A stretch of 64,000 bases of DNA. Source: Methanocella conradii HZ254 (GTDB lineage Archaea > Halobacteriota > Methanocellia > Methanocellales > Methanocellaceae). Each line of letters opens with the position of its first letter. The first letter of the stretch is position 1. The position numbers and the translations under genes are program-made. The stretch lies in assembly GCF_000251105.1 (NCBI RefSeq), contig NC_017034.1:2232001-2296000 (forward strand), given 5' to 3'. The notes under the pieces are model-generated. The model was not told the origin of the DNA and ran no database searches. It saw nothing but the letters and a program-made list of their open reading frames with translations. Below, piece by piece: positions 42,052 to 51,214 of the stretch.

Positions 42052-42933
42052 ATGATGATAATCAATGAAGTTTTAACGTCAGCATGGGACTTCATCACAA
42101 ACATATGGGTCCTAATTTTATTCTTCCTTATTATAATCCCCGCACTCCAGCGATATTTCATAAACGGGGCGAGAAAACGCATACTAAGAAAGATATCAAG
42201 AGAGAGAAAGTCACAGGTGATCACGCTTATACACAGGCAAGAGACCATAGCGTTCCTGGGCATACCGATTTCAAGGTATATCGATATTGACGATAGCGAA
42301 GAGGTCCTAAGGGCCATCCGAATGACGCCACCTGACACCCCCATAGACCTGATAATGCATACCCCAGGGGGGATAGCGCTCGCGGCAACCCAGATAGCGA
42401 TGGCCCTAAAGGCGCACCCATCAAAAAAGACCGTCATAGTGCCTCATTATGCCATGAGCGGCGGCACCCTGATAGCGCTCGCAGCAGACGAGATACTCAT
42501 GGACCCGCACGCCGTGCTGGGGCCCGTGGACCCCCAGCTATCCGACGGCATGGCGGCTTACCCTGCTTCATCGGTGATCCAGGTCTTAGATAAAAAGCCG
42601 GTGGAGCGTATCAACGACAGGACGCTCATCCTGGCCGATGAAGCGAAGAAGGCGCAGGCCCAGATGGTAAGCCTGGTCACCGATATCTTAAAGGGAAAAT
42701 GCGGCGAAGGCCACATAAGCCAGATCATCGAGGAGCTGGTATCGGGCAAGTATACGCATGATAACCCCATATTCCCGGAGAAGGCGAGAGAGCTTCTGGG
42801 GGATTGCGTGAAGATCGGTATACCTGAGAGCGTCTACGAGCTCATGGATTTCTATAAGGCCGAGATGGGCGCACGCAAGCCAGGCGTCGAATACATACCC
42901 GTGGCGCCGCCCGAGCGAGGCCAGCGCCGGTAA
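42052..42933 (+). CDS. Membrane-anchored SDH/ClpP-fold serine protease (DUF114)
   Basis: A 293-aa protein with one N-terminal membrane helix (residues ~14-32) and a SppA/ClpP-fold domain. The oxyanion region is MHTPGGIALA (102-111), the nucleophile Ser136 lies in HYAMSGGTLIALAAD, and DPHAVLGPVDPQ follows, as in archaeal SDH-type proteins with a Ser-Asp-His triad. It probably cleaves membrane or signal-peptide fragments. It stands alone after tRNA-Val. Confidence 0.88.
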   Translation: MMIINEVLTSAWDFITNIWVLILFFLIIIPALQRYFINGARKRILRKISRERKSQVITLIHRQETIAFLGIPISRYIDIDDSEEVLRAIRMTPPDTPIDLIMHTPGGIALAATQIAMALKAHPSKKTVIVPHYAMSGGTLIALAADEILMDPHAVLGPVDPQLSDGMAAYPASSVIQVLDKKPVERINDRTLILADEAKKAQAQMVSLVTDILKGKCGEGHISQIIEELVSGKYTHDNPIFPEKARELLGDCVKIGIPESVYELMDFYKAEMGARKPGVEYIPVAPPERGQRR

Positions 42934-42946
42934 AATAAGGCGAGGC

Positions 42947-43187
42947 GCTGTGTTGAATTTTATTTGCACCGCTTGCCCTTAACAAGAAAAATCCAGGCCT
43001 GGAGTAGCCCTTTCGAGATGACCATTCATCTAATTAATAATCTCAGTGATGCTTCGCCCATGCCTTCGAGGGGACCGGCCGCAGGCGGGCCCTTCGTGCT
43101 TGAAAGCGTCTTCGTGTTTCTTATCCGGCTTAGAGTGGCTTAGGCCCCACGACACCTGTTATTCAACGCAGCTTTATTCAACGCAGC
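42947..43187. repeat. Second element bounded by the TGTGTTGAAT inverted ends
   Basis: Begins GCTGTGTTGAAT (42947-42958) and ends with two direct copies of ATTCAACGCAGCTTT (43161-43175 and 43176-43190), the reverse complement of the left end with one mismatch. The interior includes CCCTTCGTGCTT...GTCTTCGTGTTTC, related to the tract at 5.41 kb. No coding frame. The ends match those of the 192-bp element at 7922-8113 and the solo copy at 31196. Confidence 0.5.
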
Positions 43188-43200
43188 TTTATTATAGAAA

Positions 43201-43236
43201 AATATAAGTATAATGAGTAGGAATTAAATGTCCTAC
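43201..43236 (+). promoter_or_regulatory. amt1 promoter with candidate nitrogen operator
   Basis: AATATAAG (43201-43208) is the TATA box. Downstream, the palindrome GTAGGA-ATTAAATG-TCCTAC (43217-43236) covers the expected transcription start. Its core AGGA-N8-TCCT is shared with the second amt promoter and is one base off the GGAA-N6-TTCC site described for the archaeal nitrogen repressor NrpR. Confidence 0.55.
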
Positions 43237-43255
43237 AGTGATACAAGGTGTTCAC

Positions 43256-44497
43256 ATGACTATAAGTTCAGGAGATACGGCATGGCTACTCGCCTCGACG
43301 GCGCTGGTCATGATAATGACGCCTGGAGTGGGGTTTTTCTATGGAGGGCTAGTAAGGAGAAAGAATCTGGTCTCGATGATAACCCTATCACTGGTCGCGT
43401 TTGCATTGGTAAGCGTCCAGTGGGTACTCTTTGGGTACAGCATCGCCTTCGGCCCTGACATAAATTACATCATAGGAGGCCTTAACTACCTGGGCCTCAA
43501 TGGTATAGGCCAGGGCGAGGCCACCATCGCAGGAGTCACCCTGACAGTGCCGGCGCTGGCATACACGGTATTCCAGCTGGTATTCGCCACCGTCACGCTG
43601 GCAATTTTAACCTCGGTATTCGCCGAGAGGGTCAAGCTATCCTCGTTCATCATATTCGGGCTTTTATGGACCACGCTCGTATACGACCCCCTCGCCCACT
43701 GGGTATGGGGCGGCGGCTGGCTGGCGAACGTTGGCACCCTGCTAGGACAATCTGGAGGCGCCCTCGACTTCGCGGGAGGCACCGTCGTCCACATAAGCTC
43801 GGGCTTCTCCGCCCTGGCTATCGCTCTAGTGATCCGCAAGCGTATCGGCTTCGGCAAGGACCTGATGGAGCCAAGCAACATCCCGCTGGCCTTATTGGGC
43901 GCCACTCTACTGTGGTTCGGCTGGTTCGGGTTCAACGCGGGCAGCGCCATCGCGGCGAACGGCCTCGCTGCGAGCGCCTTCGTCGTCACGAACACCGCGG
44001 CGGCGGCCGCAGGCCTGACCTGGATGCTGCTTAGCTGGAAGGATGGCAGGCCGGCTTCCCTTGGCTTTGCGAGCGGCGCCCTGGCCGGGCTTGTTGCCAT
44101 CACCCCTGCCTCGGGCTTCGTCGATCCCCTGGCGGCCATCATCATCGGCGCCGTGGCCTCGATGGTCTGCTACTACTCGATGCTATTCCGCATTAAAAAG
44201 GGCCTGGACGAGAGCTGCGACTGCTGGTCGATACACGGAATGGGAGGAGTATGGGGCGCCCTTGCCACCGGCATCTTCGCCACCACGGCGGTGAACGGCT
44301 ACAGCGGCCTGCTCTACGGTAACCCGAGCCAGTTCATCTATCAGGCGATAGCCGTATGCGCATCGATAGCTTATGCGTTCGTCGTGACGTTCGTACTTGT
44401 GAAAATCCTGGATTCGACGATTGGCATGACCGTGAAGGAAGAGGAGGAATACGTAGGGCTCGACATCTCCCAGCACGGGGAGCGGGCATATTCGTGA
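43256..44497 (+). CDS. amt: Ammonium transporter Amt (first copy)
   Basis: A 413-aa Amt/MEP channel with eleven predicted helices and no signal peptide. Hallmarks are TPGVGFFYGGLVRRKN in helix 1, YDPLAHWVWGGGWL with the first pore histidine region, and DFAGGTVVHISSGFSALAIA, plus CDCWSIHGMGGVWGA at the end. ATG 43256 has GGTG six bases upstream; the frame upstream to 43238 is not needed. It is paired with glnK downstream, which would block the channel when nitrogen is ample. Confidence 0.93.
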   Translation: MTISSGDTAWLLASTALVMIMTPGVGFFYGGLVRRKNLVSMITLSLVAFALVSVQWVLFGYSIAFGPDINYIIGGLNYLGLNGIGQGEATIAGVTLTVPALAYTVFQLVFATVTLAILTSVFAERVKLSSFIIFGLLWTTLVYDPLAHWVWGGGWLANVGTLLGQSGGALDFAGGTVVHISSGFSALAIALVIRKRIGFGKDLMEPSNIPLALLGATLLWFGWFGFNAGSAIAANGLAASAFVVTNTAAAAAGLTWMLLSWKDGRPASLGFASGALAGLVAITPASGFVDPLAAIIIGAVASMVCYYSMLFRIKKGLDESCDCWSIHGMGGVWGALATGIFATTAVNGYSGLLYGNPSQFIYQAIAVCASIAYAFVVTFVLVKILDSTIGMTVKEEEEYVGLDISQHGERAYS

Positions 44498-44506
44498 GGC
44501 GATCAT

Positions 44507-44836
44507 ATGAAGATGGTACAGGCTATAATCAGGCCGGAGAGGCTTGACCCCGTAAAGAAAGCCCTGGAGGAGAATGGCTTCGTAGCCATGAGCATAATTG
44601 ACGTGAAGGGCAGGGGAGAGCAGAAAGGGATAACCCTCGAATACAGGGGTAAGAAGGTGGAAGTCGATACCCTCCCCAAAGTCAAGCTCGAGCTGGTGGT
44701 AAAAGATGAGGACGTCACCAGGCTCATCTCCATAATCAAGGCCAATGCCAGGACGGGCAAGTTCGGGGACGGCAAGATCTTCGTCCTCCCCGTCGAGATG
44801 ATGGCCAGGGTACGGACGGATGAAGTCTGGAAATAA
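44507..44836 (+). CDS. glnK: PII nitrogen regulator GlnK (first copy)
   Basis: A 109-aa PII protein. The T-loop GRGEQKGITLEYRGKKVEVD, the ATP-binding TGKFGDGKIFVLPVE and the starting KMVQAIIRPERLDPV match GlnK. There is a Tyr in the loop near the usual modification site. It follows amt after nine bases, so both are made together; GlnK plugs the ammonium channel in response to ATP/ADP and 2-oxoglutarate. Confidence 0.94.
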   Translation: MKMVQAIIRPERLDPVKKALEENGFVAMSIIDVKGRGEQKGITLEYRGKKVEVDTLPKVKLELVVKDEDVTRLISIIKANARTGKFGDGKIFVLPVEMMARVRTDEVWK

Positions 44837-44931
44837 ATGCTTGAATTAATGGCCGATTCTTGGCCACTTATTTTTTTAAAGATCGCTTATTCGATTTATG
44901 ATATGGTTAAGTTAACTTAATATACATAAAC

Positions 44932-44969
44932 AAGGAATATTAGCTCCTTCTAAAACGTAAGTTTTATAT
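44932..44969 (+). promoter_or_regulatory. amt2 promoter with AGGA-N8-TCCT palindrome
   Basis: AAGGA-ATATTAGC-TCCTT (44932-44949) lies just upstream of the TATA box GTTTTATATA (44960-44969). It shares the AGGA-N8-TCCT core with the amt1 promoter but is placed before, not after, the TATA box. Because the TATA box ends where the ATG at 44970 begins, that ATG would not be in the transcript. Confidence 0.55.
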
Positions 44970-45021
44970 ATGATAACTAGGAAGATTACTTCTGTCACAA
45001 TCACTAAAGGAGAAGATACAG

Positions 45022-46490
45022 GTGAGAAAATCGTCCTTTATGAGAAAATCTTCCTTACTATTAGCACTTGTTTTTTTAGTGCTATACTGGTACAGCCTGT
45101 GGCGGCCAGCGACCCCACAGGCGCTGAGACATTGCAGGCAAACCCTAACGCGCCCGTTAATTTCTCATGGGTGCTGATCTGCGGTTTCCTGGTGATGAGC
45201 ATGCAGCTCGGGTTCGCGATGCTCGAGACAGGGCTGACCAGGGCGAAGAACGCTGCAAACATCATGATGAAAAACCTCATGGACTTCTGCGCAGGCTCCC
45301 TGGCATACTGGGCTGTCGGATTCGCACTCATGATGGGCACAGCAGAAGGCATCACGGCGATGCTGATTGGCACGAATGGCTTTTTCCTGTGGGGGAGCGC
45401 CTACGACGTTAGCACCATTGAAATATGGTTCTGGCAAATGGTGTTCTGTGCCACGGCAGCGACCATCGTCTCGGGGGTCATGGCTGAGCGCACCAAGTTC
45501 AGCACGTATGTCGTGGCAAGCGTAATCATCAGCGCGCTGATATACCCCATTTACGGCCACTGGATGTGGGGCGGCGGATGGCTAGCACAGAGCGATTTCA
45601 TGAAGAGCCTGGGCGGCGGCTATGGCGCCCTTGACTTTGCCGGGTCAGGCGTCGTACACGCCGTCGGTGGATTCATATCCATGGCAGGAGCGCTGCTCGT
45701 CGGGCCCAGGATCGGTAAATATAACGCCGATGGCACCCCGAACGCCATTCCAGGCCACAGCGTCACGCTCTTTATGCTGGGCGTCTTCATATTATGGTTC
45801 GGCTGGTTCGGCTTCAATCCGGGCAGCACGCTCGCGGCCACCGACCTCAGGATATCCGTCATCGCCGCCAACACGACACTGGCCGCGGCCGCGGGCGCTT
45901 GCGTCGCCATGGCGATCACATGGCTGAAGAATAAAAAGCCCGACGTGGGCATGACAGGCAACGGCGTAATAGCCGGGCTTGTGGCGATCACGGCGCCATG
46001 TGCCTGGGTGAACCCCGCCATAGCCGTGCTGATCGGCGCCATGGCTGGCCTGATAGTGTACGTCGGCGTGTGGTTCGTGGATAATATCCTGCACATTGAC
46101 GACCCTGTCGGCGGCATATCTATACACGGATTCAACGGCATATGGGGCCTGCTGGCGCTCGGCCTGTTTGCGGATGGCACGTATGGTGGCGTCACGGGAT
46201 TGTTCTACGGCAACCCAGGCTTCTTCCTGTGCCAGGTGATCGATTCCGTCGTCGTCTTCTTATGGGCATTCGGCGCAGGGCTTATCATGTTCTATGTCCT
46301 CAAGAAGGTGATGGGCCTGAGGGTGACGAAGGAGGAGGAGATCCAGGGACTGGACCTCGGCGAGCATGGCATGGTCGCGTACCCGAACTTCGTCCAGACC
46401 GAGCTATATGGCGGAGGCATCCCATCGGGAGACGCCCCGCCCTATGCCAAGCCGGTAGTTGCAGCGCCACAGATAAAGAAGGAGGGATGA
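45022..46490 (+). CDS. amt: Ammonium transporter Amt (second copy), apparent -1 frameshift in the signal peptide
   Basis: The body is a clear Amt channel (QLGFAMLETGLTRAKNAANI, YGHWMWGGGWL, DFAGSGVVHAVGG, IHGFNGIWG). Its N-terminus is odd. GTG 45022, nine bases after AGGAG, opens a good signal peptide (MRKSSFMRKSSLLLALVF) in a frame different from the body. The heptamer T-TTT-TTA at 45072-45078 is in the right phase for a -1 shift, which would join it to SAILVQPVAASDPTG with an AxA-like cleavage site. In the body frame, no start with a ribosome site exists downstream of the TATA box. Missing T in a 7-T run is the alternative. Confidence 0.85.
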
Positions 46491-46493
46491 GAG

Positions 46494-46832
46494 ATGAAGA
46501 ACGTAGTAGCCATAATAAGGCCGGCCAAGCTTGAGGACGTCAAGAAAGCATTGGAGGCGGCCGACTTCAACAGCATGACGATCTCTGAGGTGAAAGGACG
46601 AGGCCAGCAGAAAGGCCTCATCCAGCAGTGGAGAGGACAGGAATACCGCGTGGACATCATCCCGAAGGTGAAGGTAGAGGTGGTCGTCCCCGATGAGCAT
46701 GTGGATAAAGTGGTCGATATCATCGTTAAGAGCGCCCGCACCGGCAACATCGGCGATGGCAAGATCTTTGTGACTCCCGTGGAAAAGGCCATACGCATAA
46801 GGACCGGAGAGGTTGACGGAAAGGCCTTATGA
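46494..46832 (+). CDS. glnK: PII nitrogen regulator GlnK (second copy)
   Basis: A 112-aa PII protein, start ATG 46494 behind GGAGGGATGAGAG. The opening KNVVAIIRPAKLEDVKKALE, T-loop GRGQQKGLIQQWRGQEYRVD and TGNIGDGKIFVTPVEK are typical. It resembles the first copy but differs in the T-loop, consistent with each GlnK matching its own Amt. It is followed by a terminator hairpin. Confidence 0.94.
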   Translation: MKNVVAIIRPAKLEDVKKALEAADFNSMTISEVKGRGQQKGLIQQWRGQEYRVDIIPKVKVEVVVPDEHVDKVVDIIVKSARTGNIGDGKIFVTPVEKAIRIRTGEVDGKAL

Positions 46833-46884
46833 AGGCCTTTCCTCTATCACCACTTTACGGTGATGAAAACCAGGTATGGCCAAT

Positions 46885-46930
46885 GGGGCTCCGAAGAATC
46901 GTGGGGTTTCTTTGGAGGCCCTCTTTTTTT
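46885..46930 (+). terminator. Hairpin terminator after amt2-glnK2
   Basis: GGGGCTCCGAAGAA (46885-46898) faces TTCTTTGGAGGCCC (46908-46921) with two imperfect pairs, followed by CTCTTTTTTTATT. The rest of 46833-47139 shows nothing but a short AT-rich promoter-like stretch (TATATAAGATTCC near 47107) before cofC. Confidence 0.7.
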
Positions 46931-47139
46931 ATTAGTCCGGCATCAACGTGATTAACGTGATTATAACAGGCCTGAGCATCGTCGAGAGGATGTGGCGCAA
47001 CTTCCGCCCTGGCACGTACTAAGGCGAAGCTTCCATCCCAGCCTGGACCTTGAACGCGACCTGGCCGGGGAGTGACTGACCAAAGTATTCTGGGACCTTC
47101 CTAAAGTATATAAGATTCCAACGCTTTTCATATGATACT

Positions 47140-47802
47140 ATGAAGGCGGTCGTCCCCTTTAAGGTGGTAAACGCCAAGTCCAGGCTTGCCACGCTCCTCA
47201 CCGTGGAAGAGCGCGCCCGCCTGGCGAGGCTTATGCTCGACGACATCATAGGAGTGCTGCGCCAGTGTGGGCTGAATGTCGTGCTGCTTGCCACGGCGCC
47301 CTTCACCTATGATGCCGAGGTGGTGGTCAGCGACAAGGACCTGAACTCTGCCCTGAACGAGCTCTTAAAGGCCGAGGTGGAGCCGGTCATGATAGTCATG
47401 GCCGACGTCCCCCTGATCACGCCAGATAACGTGCGCGACATCTTAAAAAGCCCATCTGACCTGGTCATCGCGCCGGGCAGGGGCGGCGGCACCAACATAC
47501 AGTACATCAAAGATCCTCAAAGGTACCATGTGGACTATTATGGCGCCAGCTTTTTAGACCACCTGCGGATAGCGGAGGATAACGGCCTTACCGTGGAGGT
47601 TTTCGACTCGTTTAACGCCTCTAGCGACATCGATGAGGCGCAAGATCTGGTAGAGCTATATATACATGGGCGGGGCAGGGCGGCGGAGTATCTGCGCTCC
47701 ATCGCTGCACTCGACATTAGTAAGGGCCGTGTGAGAGTTGTCAAGGATGACTATAAGGTACAAGAGGCACGCGTGCCTTGGAAATACGCGGCGACAGAAT
47801 GA
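47140..47802 (+). CDS. cofC: 2-phospho-L-lactate guanylyltransferase (CofC)
   Basis: A 220-aa nucleotidyltransferase for coenzyme F420 biosynthesis, activating 2-phospholactate (or a related acid) with GTP. The N-terminal VPFKVVNAKSRLATLL is the CofC form of the nucleotide-binding loop; MVIVMADVPLITPDNV-like Asp region and APGRGGGTNIQYIKDPQRY, PGRGGGTN being a family signature, follow. It sits directly ahead of thi4, 12 bases apart. F420 use supports a methanogen or related archaeon. Confidence 0.9.
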   Translation: MKAVVPFKVVNAKSRLATLLTVEERARLARLMLDDIIGVLRQCGLNVVLLATAPFTYDAEVVVSDKDLNSALNELLKAEVEPVMIVMADVPLITPDNVRDILKSPSDLVIAPGRGGGTNIQYIKDPQRYHVDYYGASFLDHLRIAEDNGLTVEVFDSFNASSDIDEAQDLVELYIHGRGRAAEYLRSIAALDISKGRVRVVKDDYKVQEARVPWKYAATE

Positions 47803-47814
47803 GCAGGTGATGGC

Positions 47815-48588
47815 ATGGAACTCGATGAGACCCTCATTTCGAGGGCTATAATAGACGATTTTTTAAGGACGCTGTCCGACTACGTGAGCGTTGACGTTGG
47901 CATAGTTGGCGGCGGGCCTTCTGGCCTGGTCTGCGCCACTTACCTGGCCAGGGCAGGCGTGAAGGTGGCGGTGTTCGAGCGAAAGCTGTCTGTGGGCGGG
48001 GGCATGTGGGGCGGGGGCATGATGTTTCCTCGTATAGTCGTCCAGCAAGAGGCCACCCGCATTCTCGATGACTTTGGAATAAGGTACAGGGAGTACAGGC
48101 CAGGGTATTATATTGCTGGCTCGATAGAGGCGGTTGGGAGGCTAACTTCCGCTGCCGCCGGGGCTGGCGCCGAGATTTTTAACCTGATGAGCGTCGAGGA
48201 CGTCATGATAAGGGAGAATAAAGAGGTCGTGGGGCTTGTCATCAACTGGAGCGCCGTCGACATTGCCGGACTACACGTCGACCCGCTCACGGTTAGGACA
48301 AGGGTTGTCGTCGATGCCACAGGCCACCCTGCCGAAGTGTGCAGGATTGTTGAGAGGAAGGTTTCGGGAGGAGCTTTTAAAGTGCCAGGTGAGCAGTCAA
48401 TGTGGGCTGACCGCGGGGAGAGGGCTCTTATATCCACTACAAAGGAGGTATACCCTGGCCTGGTGGTCGCGGGCATGGCCGCTAACGCAGTCGCCGGCGG
48501 GCCTCGCATGGGCCCGATCTTCGGGGGCATGCTTCTCTCAGGCGAGATAGCCGCCAGAATCGTGAAGGAAAAGCTGGGTGTCTCTTAA
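47815..48588 (+). CDS. thi4: Thiazole synthase Thi4, sulfide-using archaeal type
   Basis: A 257-aa Thi4 that builds the thiamin thiazole from NAD, glycine and sulfur. The dinucleotide site is DVGIVGGGPSGLVCATYLA; GGGMWGGGMMFPRIVVQ and GPRMGPIFGGMLLSG are family blocks. At the position of the sacrificial cysteine of yeast Thi4 this protein has His154 in AGLHVDPLTV, as in methanogen enzymes that take free sulfide. This predicts repeated catalytic use rather than single turnover. Confidence 0.92.
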   Translation: MELDETLISRAIIDDFLRTLSDYVSVDVGIVGGGPSGLVCATYLARAGVKVAVFERKLSVGGGMWGGGMMFPRIVVQQEATRILDDFGIRYREYRPGYYIAGSIEAVGRLTSAAAGAGAEIFNLMSVEDVMIRENKEVVGLVINWSAVDIAGLHVDPLTVRTRVVVDATGHPAEVCRIVERKVSGGAFKVPGEQSMWADRGERALISTTKEVYPGLVVAGMAANAVAGGPRMGPIFGGMLLSGEIAARIVKEKLGVS

Positions 48589-48741
48589 TAGCATTTTTTA
48601 TTTTTCACTAATAATCATATGATTTTATAATGTGGCAAATTTATGAAAAAATCGGCAAGCGCTAATGTCATTTTTACCGACGACCGCACGCTGGAAAAGG
48701 TATAAATGATAGATGGGTGTATTAGGTTTGGGTGAAGGTCT

Positions 48742-49830
48742 TTGGTCATCACAAAGGACGACATAAAAGAAGTCATAAAGAAGTATGACAAGAATAATAT
48801 AACGGTTTGTACAATAGCCAGCCACTCCTCCTTGCATGTGTACAGGGGCGCCTATGACGAGGGCTTCCGCCGGTGCGCTATATGTGCAAAGGGGCGGGAT
48901 ATACCATACAGGCGGTTCCGGTCGGCCGACGAGTACATAATCGTCGATAAGTTTTCGGACATAATCGACGAGGAGATACAGGAAAGGCTCAGGAAGATGA
49001 ACGCCATCATAACGCCTCACGGCTCTTTCGTGGCCTACGTGGGGCTTGAAAACATCGAGAACAAGTTCCTGGTGCCCATCCTCGGCAACCGCAACATCCT
49101 CAGGTGGGAAGCGGAGAGGGAGCGGGTGACGAAGCTGTTCGAGGCGGCGAACATCCGTAAGCCGATGAAGATAGATGGCCCGGATAAGATTGACAGGCCG
49201 TGCATGGTCAAGTTCCCGGGCGCAAGAGGAGGAAGGGGGTACTTCGTCACGGACTCGCCTGCGGGGTTCGATGAGAAGATTAAGCTCATGGTTAAGAAGG
49301 GCTGGCTGACCGAAGAGGACAGGTACAGGGCACACATCGAGGAGTACGTTGCCGGTGACATCTATTGTATACATTATTTCTATTCCCAGCTCACCAATGA
49401 AGTCGAGATGCTCGGCATGGATAGGAGGCATGAGGCTAACATCGATGGCCTCGTGCGCATACCGGCCAAAGACCAGATAGAGGCGGGGCTGCAGCCGACT
49501 TATGTCGTCACGGGTAACTTCCCGGTGGTTGCGAGGGAATCGCTGCTGGACCAGGCGTTCGCCATGGGCGACCGTCTTGCCGAGGCGGCGAAGAAGCTTG
49601 TGCCGCCAGGCCTGCTGGGCGCGTTCTGCATCCAGACGATGTGTACGGATAACCTGGAGTTTGTGGCTTTTGAGATATCGGCCAGGCAGGACGGCGGCAC
49701 GAACACGTTCATGGATGGCTCGCCATACTCTTACCTCCGTTATGGCCCTGGCATGAGCATGGGTCGGCGCTATTGCCTCGAGATCAAGGAAGCCCTCAAG
49801 CAGGATCGGCTCATCGATATTTTGACGTAG
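48742..49830 (+). CDS. purP: PurP, formate-dependent FAICAR synthetase
   Basis: A 362-aa ATP-grasp ligase replacing the transformylase step of purine synthesis in archaea: it joins formate to AICAR. The N-terminal TICTIASHSSLHVYRGAYDEGF-like region (TVCTIASHSSLHVYRGA here), the grasp core VKFPGARGGRGYFVTDSPAG and the C-terminal FEISARQDGGTNTFMDGSPY mark PurP. Start is TTG 48742 after GGTGAAGGTC. Monocistronic. Confidence 0.94.
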   Translation: MVITKDDIKEVIKKYDKNNITVCTIASHSSLHVYRGAYDEGFRRCAICAKGRDIPYRRFRSADEYIIVDKFSDIIDEEIQERLRKMNAIITPHGSFVAYVGLENIENKFLVPILGNRNILRWEAERERVTKLFEAANIRKPMKIDGPDKIDRPCMVKFPGARGGRGYFVTDSPAGFDEKIKLMVKKGWLTEEDRYRAHIEEYVAGDIYCIHYFYSQLTNEVEMLGMDRRHEANIDGLVRIPAKDQIEAGLQPTYVVTGNFPVVARESLLDQAFAMGDRLAEAAKKLVPPGLLGAFCIQTMCTDNLEFVAFEISARQDGGTNTFMDGSPYSYLRYGPGMSMGRRYCLEIKEALKQDRLIDILT

Positions 49831-49892
49831 ACGGGACCATGCTCCCGTCTCTTTTTTAAAGCATTCTAATGATTTATTAATTATCCAAATTT

Positions 49893-51116
49893 TTATATTA
49901 TGAGGATGGCTGTCAGGATGCCGGCGGCCATCATGATCCCCCCGCCGAGCGCCACTCTGGCGATGAATTTCTTGTTATTGGAGACGTATGCGAGGGGGAA
50001 CTTGACGATGATGCTGGACATGCTCGCGAGTATTATCCCCATGGCTGCCGTGTTTATGTCAAGGGTGCCAGATTGCAGCAGGGCTATCGCGCTAGCGGTG
50101 GCGCTGGCGCTCGAAACCATGCCACTAAGGAACGAGCTTATGAGGAAGCCTGCGCGGCCCAGCTCGAAGACCGCTGCGGCGCTCAGGATGACCATGATGA
50201 GGAAGATGGTGCCGAAGACCAGGGCGTTCCTTATGCTGAATGGCGACTGAATCCTGACCGTGACCGGCTGCTCCTTCATGATGTGCCTGTAGGCGAATAA
50301 ACCCCCTATGACTATCATGACGCCGTATGGGACGATGAGCTTGGGCAGCAGTGAAGGGGCCAGAAATATGCAGAGGGCGAGGTTTCGCACGCACATGGCC
50401 ACGTCGGACAGGATGACCGCCGATACCGCTATCATGGTGAGGGCGGGCTCGGCCTTGATCCGGCTGGAAAACTCGGCGACTATCGCGGTGCTGTTCGCAA
50501 GGCCGCCGAAGAAGCCCGTGTATGCTGCGCCCTTAGACCCATACTTTTTCATTATTATGTAGTTCACGAAGCCTATGCCGGATATCAGTACTACCATGAG
50601 CCATATAGTCCTGGGGTTGATGACGCCCCAGGGGTCTATGGGCTTGTCCGGCAATATGGGGTAGATGACGAAGGCCAGGATGCCGAACTCCACTGCCGCG
50701 TGGACCTCCTGGGCGGTTAGCTCCACGGCGATGCTCTGTAGCTCTGTCTTGATGGAGAGCAGCGCGGTTACGATTATGGCTATGATGACCGCCGGGACCA
50801 TCTGGCCTATCCCTATGAGCACTCCTACGAAGAACGTGACGAATAGCGCCGCCCCTGTGGTGAGGTTCGGGTCTTTCCTCTGGCTTATGCCATGTGCGGA
50901 CATGACTATTATGAAGGCTATGGCGAATATGGCGCATGCTATGGTGGCGTATGGCTGGTATATCACCGTGGAGATCATGCCTGTGAGGCAGAACAGGCCG
51001 AAGGTCCTTATGCCCGCCTCCTTGTGGGCCCACTCTCGCTCCAGCCCTATGAACATGCCGAGGGCTGTGCTGAGCCCTATCCTGAAGGTAAAATCATATA
51101 ACGTAAGCTCTACCAT
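49893..51116 (-). CDS. MgtC/SapB-type membrane protein with DUF4010
   Basis: A 407-aa protein with about a dozen membrane helices. The first ~130 residues match MgtC (GMFIGLEREWAHKEAGIRTF), and the rest is the DUF4010 membrane unit (GFFGGLANSTAIVAEFSSR, SGMVSSASATASAIALLQSG). MgtC proteins are tied to magnesium or membrane potential homeostasis in bacteria; the role of the fused form is unknown. It stands alone; the DUF5350 gene lies 98 bases upstream on the same strand. Confidence 0.82.
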   Translation of the reverse strand: MVELTLYDFTFRIGLSTALGMFIGLEREWAHKEAGIRTFGLFCLTGMISTVIYQPYATIACAIFAIAFIIVMSAHGISQRKDPNLTTGAALFVTFFVGVLIGIGQMVPAVIIAIIVTALLSIKTELQSIAVELTAQEVHAAVEFGILAFVIYPILPDKPIDPWGVINPRTIWLMVVLISGIGFVNYIIMKKYGSKGAAYTGFFGGLANSTAIVAEFSSRIKAEPALTMIAVSAVILSDVAMCVRNLALCIFLAPSLLPKLIVPYGVMIVIGGLFAYRHIMKEQPVTVRIQSPFSIRNALVFGTIFLIMVILSAAAVFELGRAGFLISSFLSGMVSSASATASAIALLQSGTLDINTAAMGIILASMSSIIVKFPLAYVSNNKKFIARVALGGGIMMAAGILTAILII

Positions 51117-51214
51117 AAGCAGATAGAAAATAGTCTATTTAGTATATATAGGTGTCAGCTTTTTTCAGTAAAACGTGTAAGGCTCGTGCATGAGCCTTAA
51201 GAGAATGAGCCTTA

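Noticed and set aside
44970..45021. ATG 44970 as the start of the second amt
   Set aside because: It touches the TATA box, so it should lie upstream of the transcription start; it has no ribosome site and gives no signal-peptide-like N-terminus directly after it.
48625..49431. 268-aa minus-strand frame opposite purP
   Set aside because: purP has all its family motifs on the plus strand; the opposite frame is a shadow.
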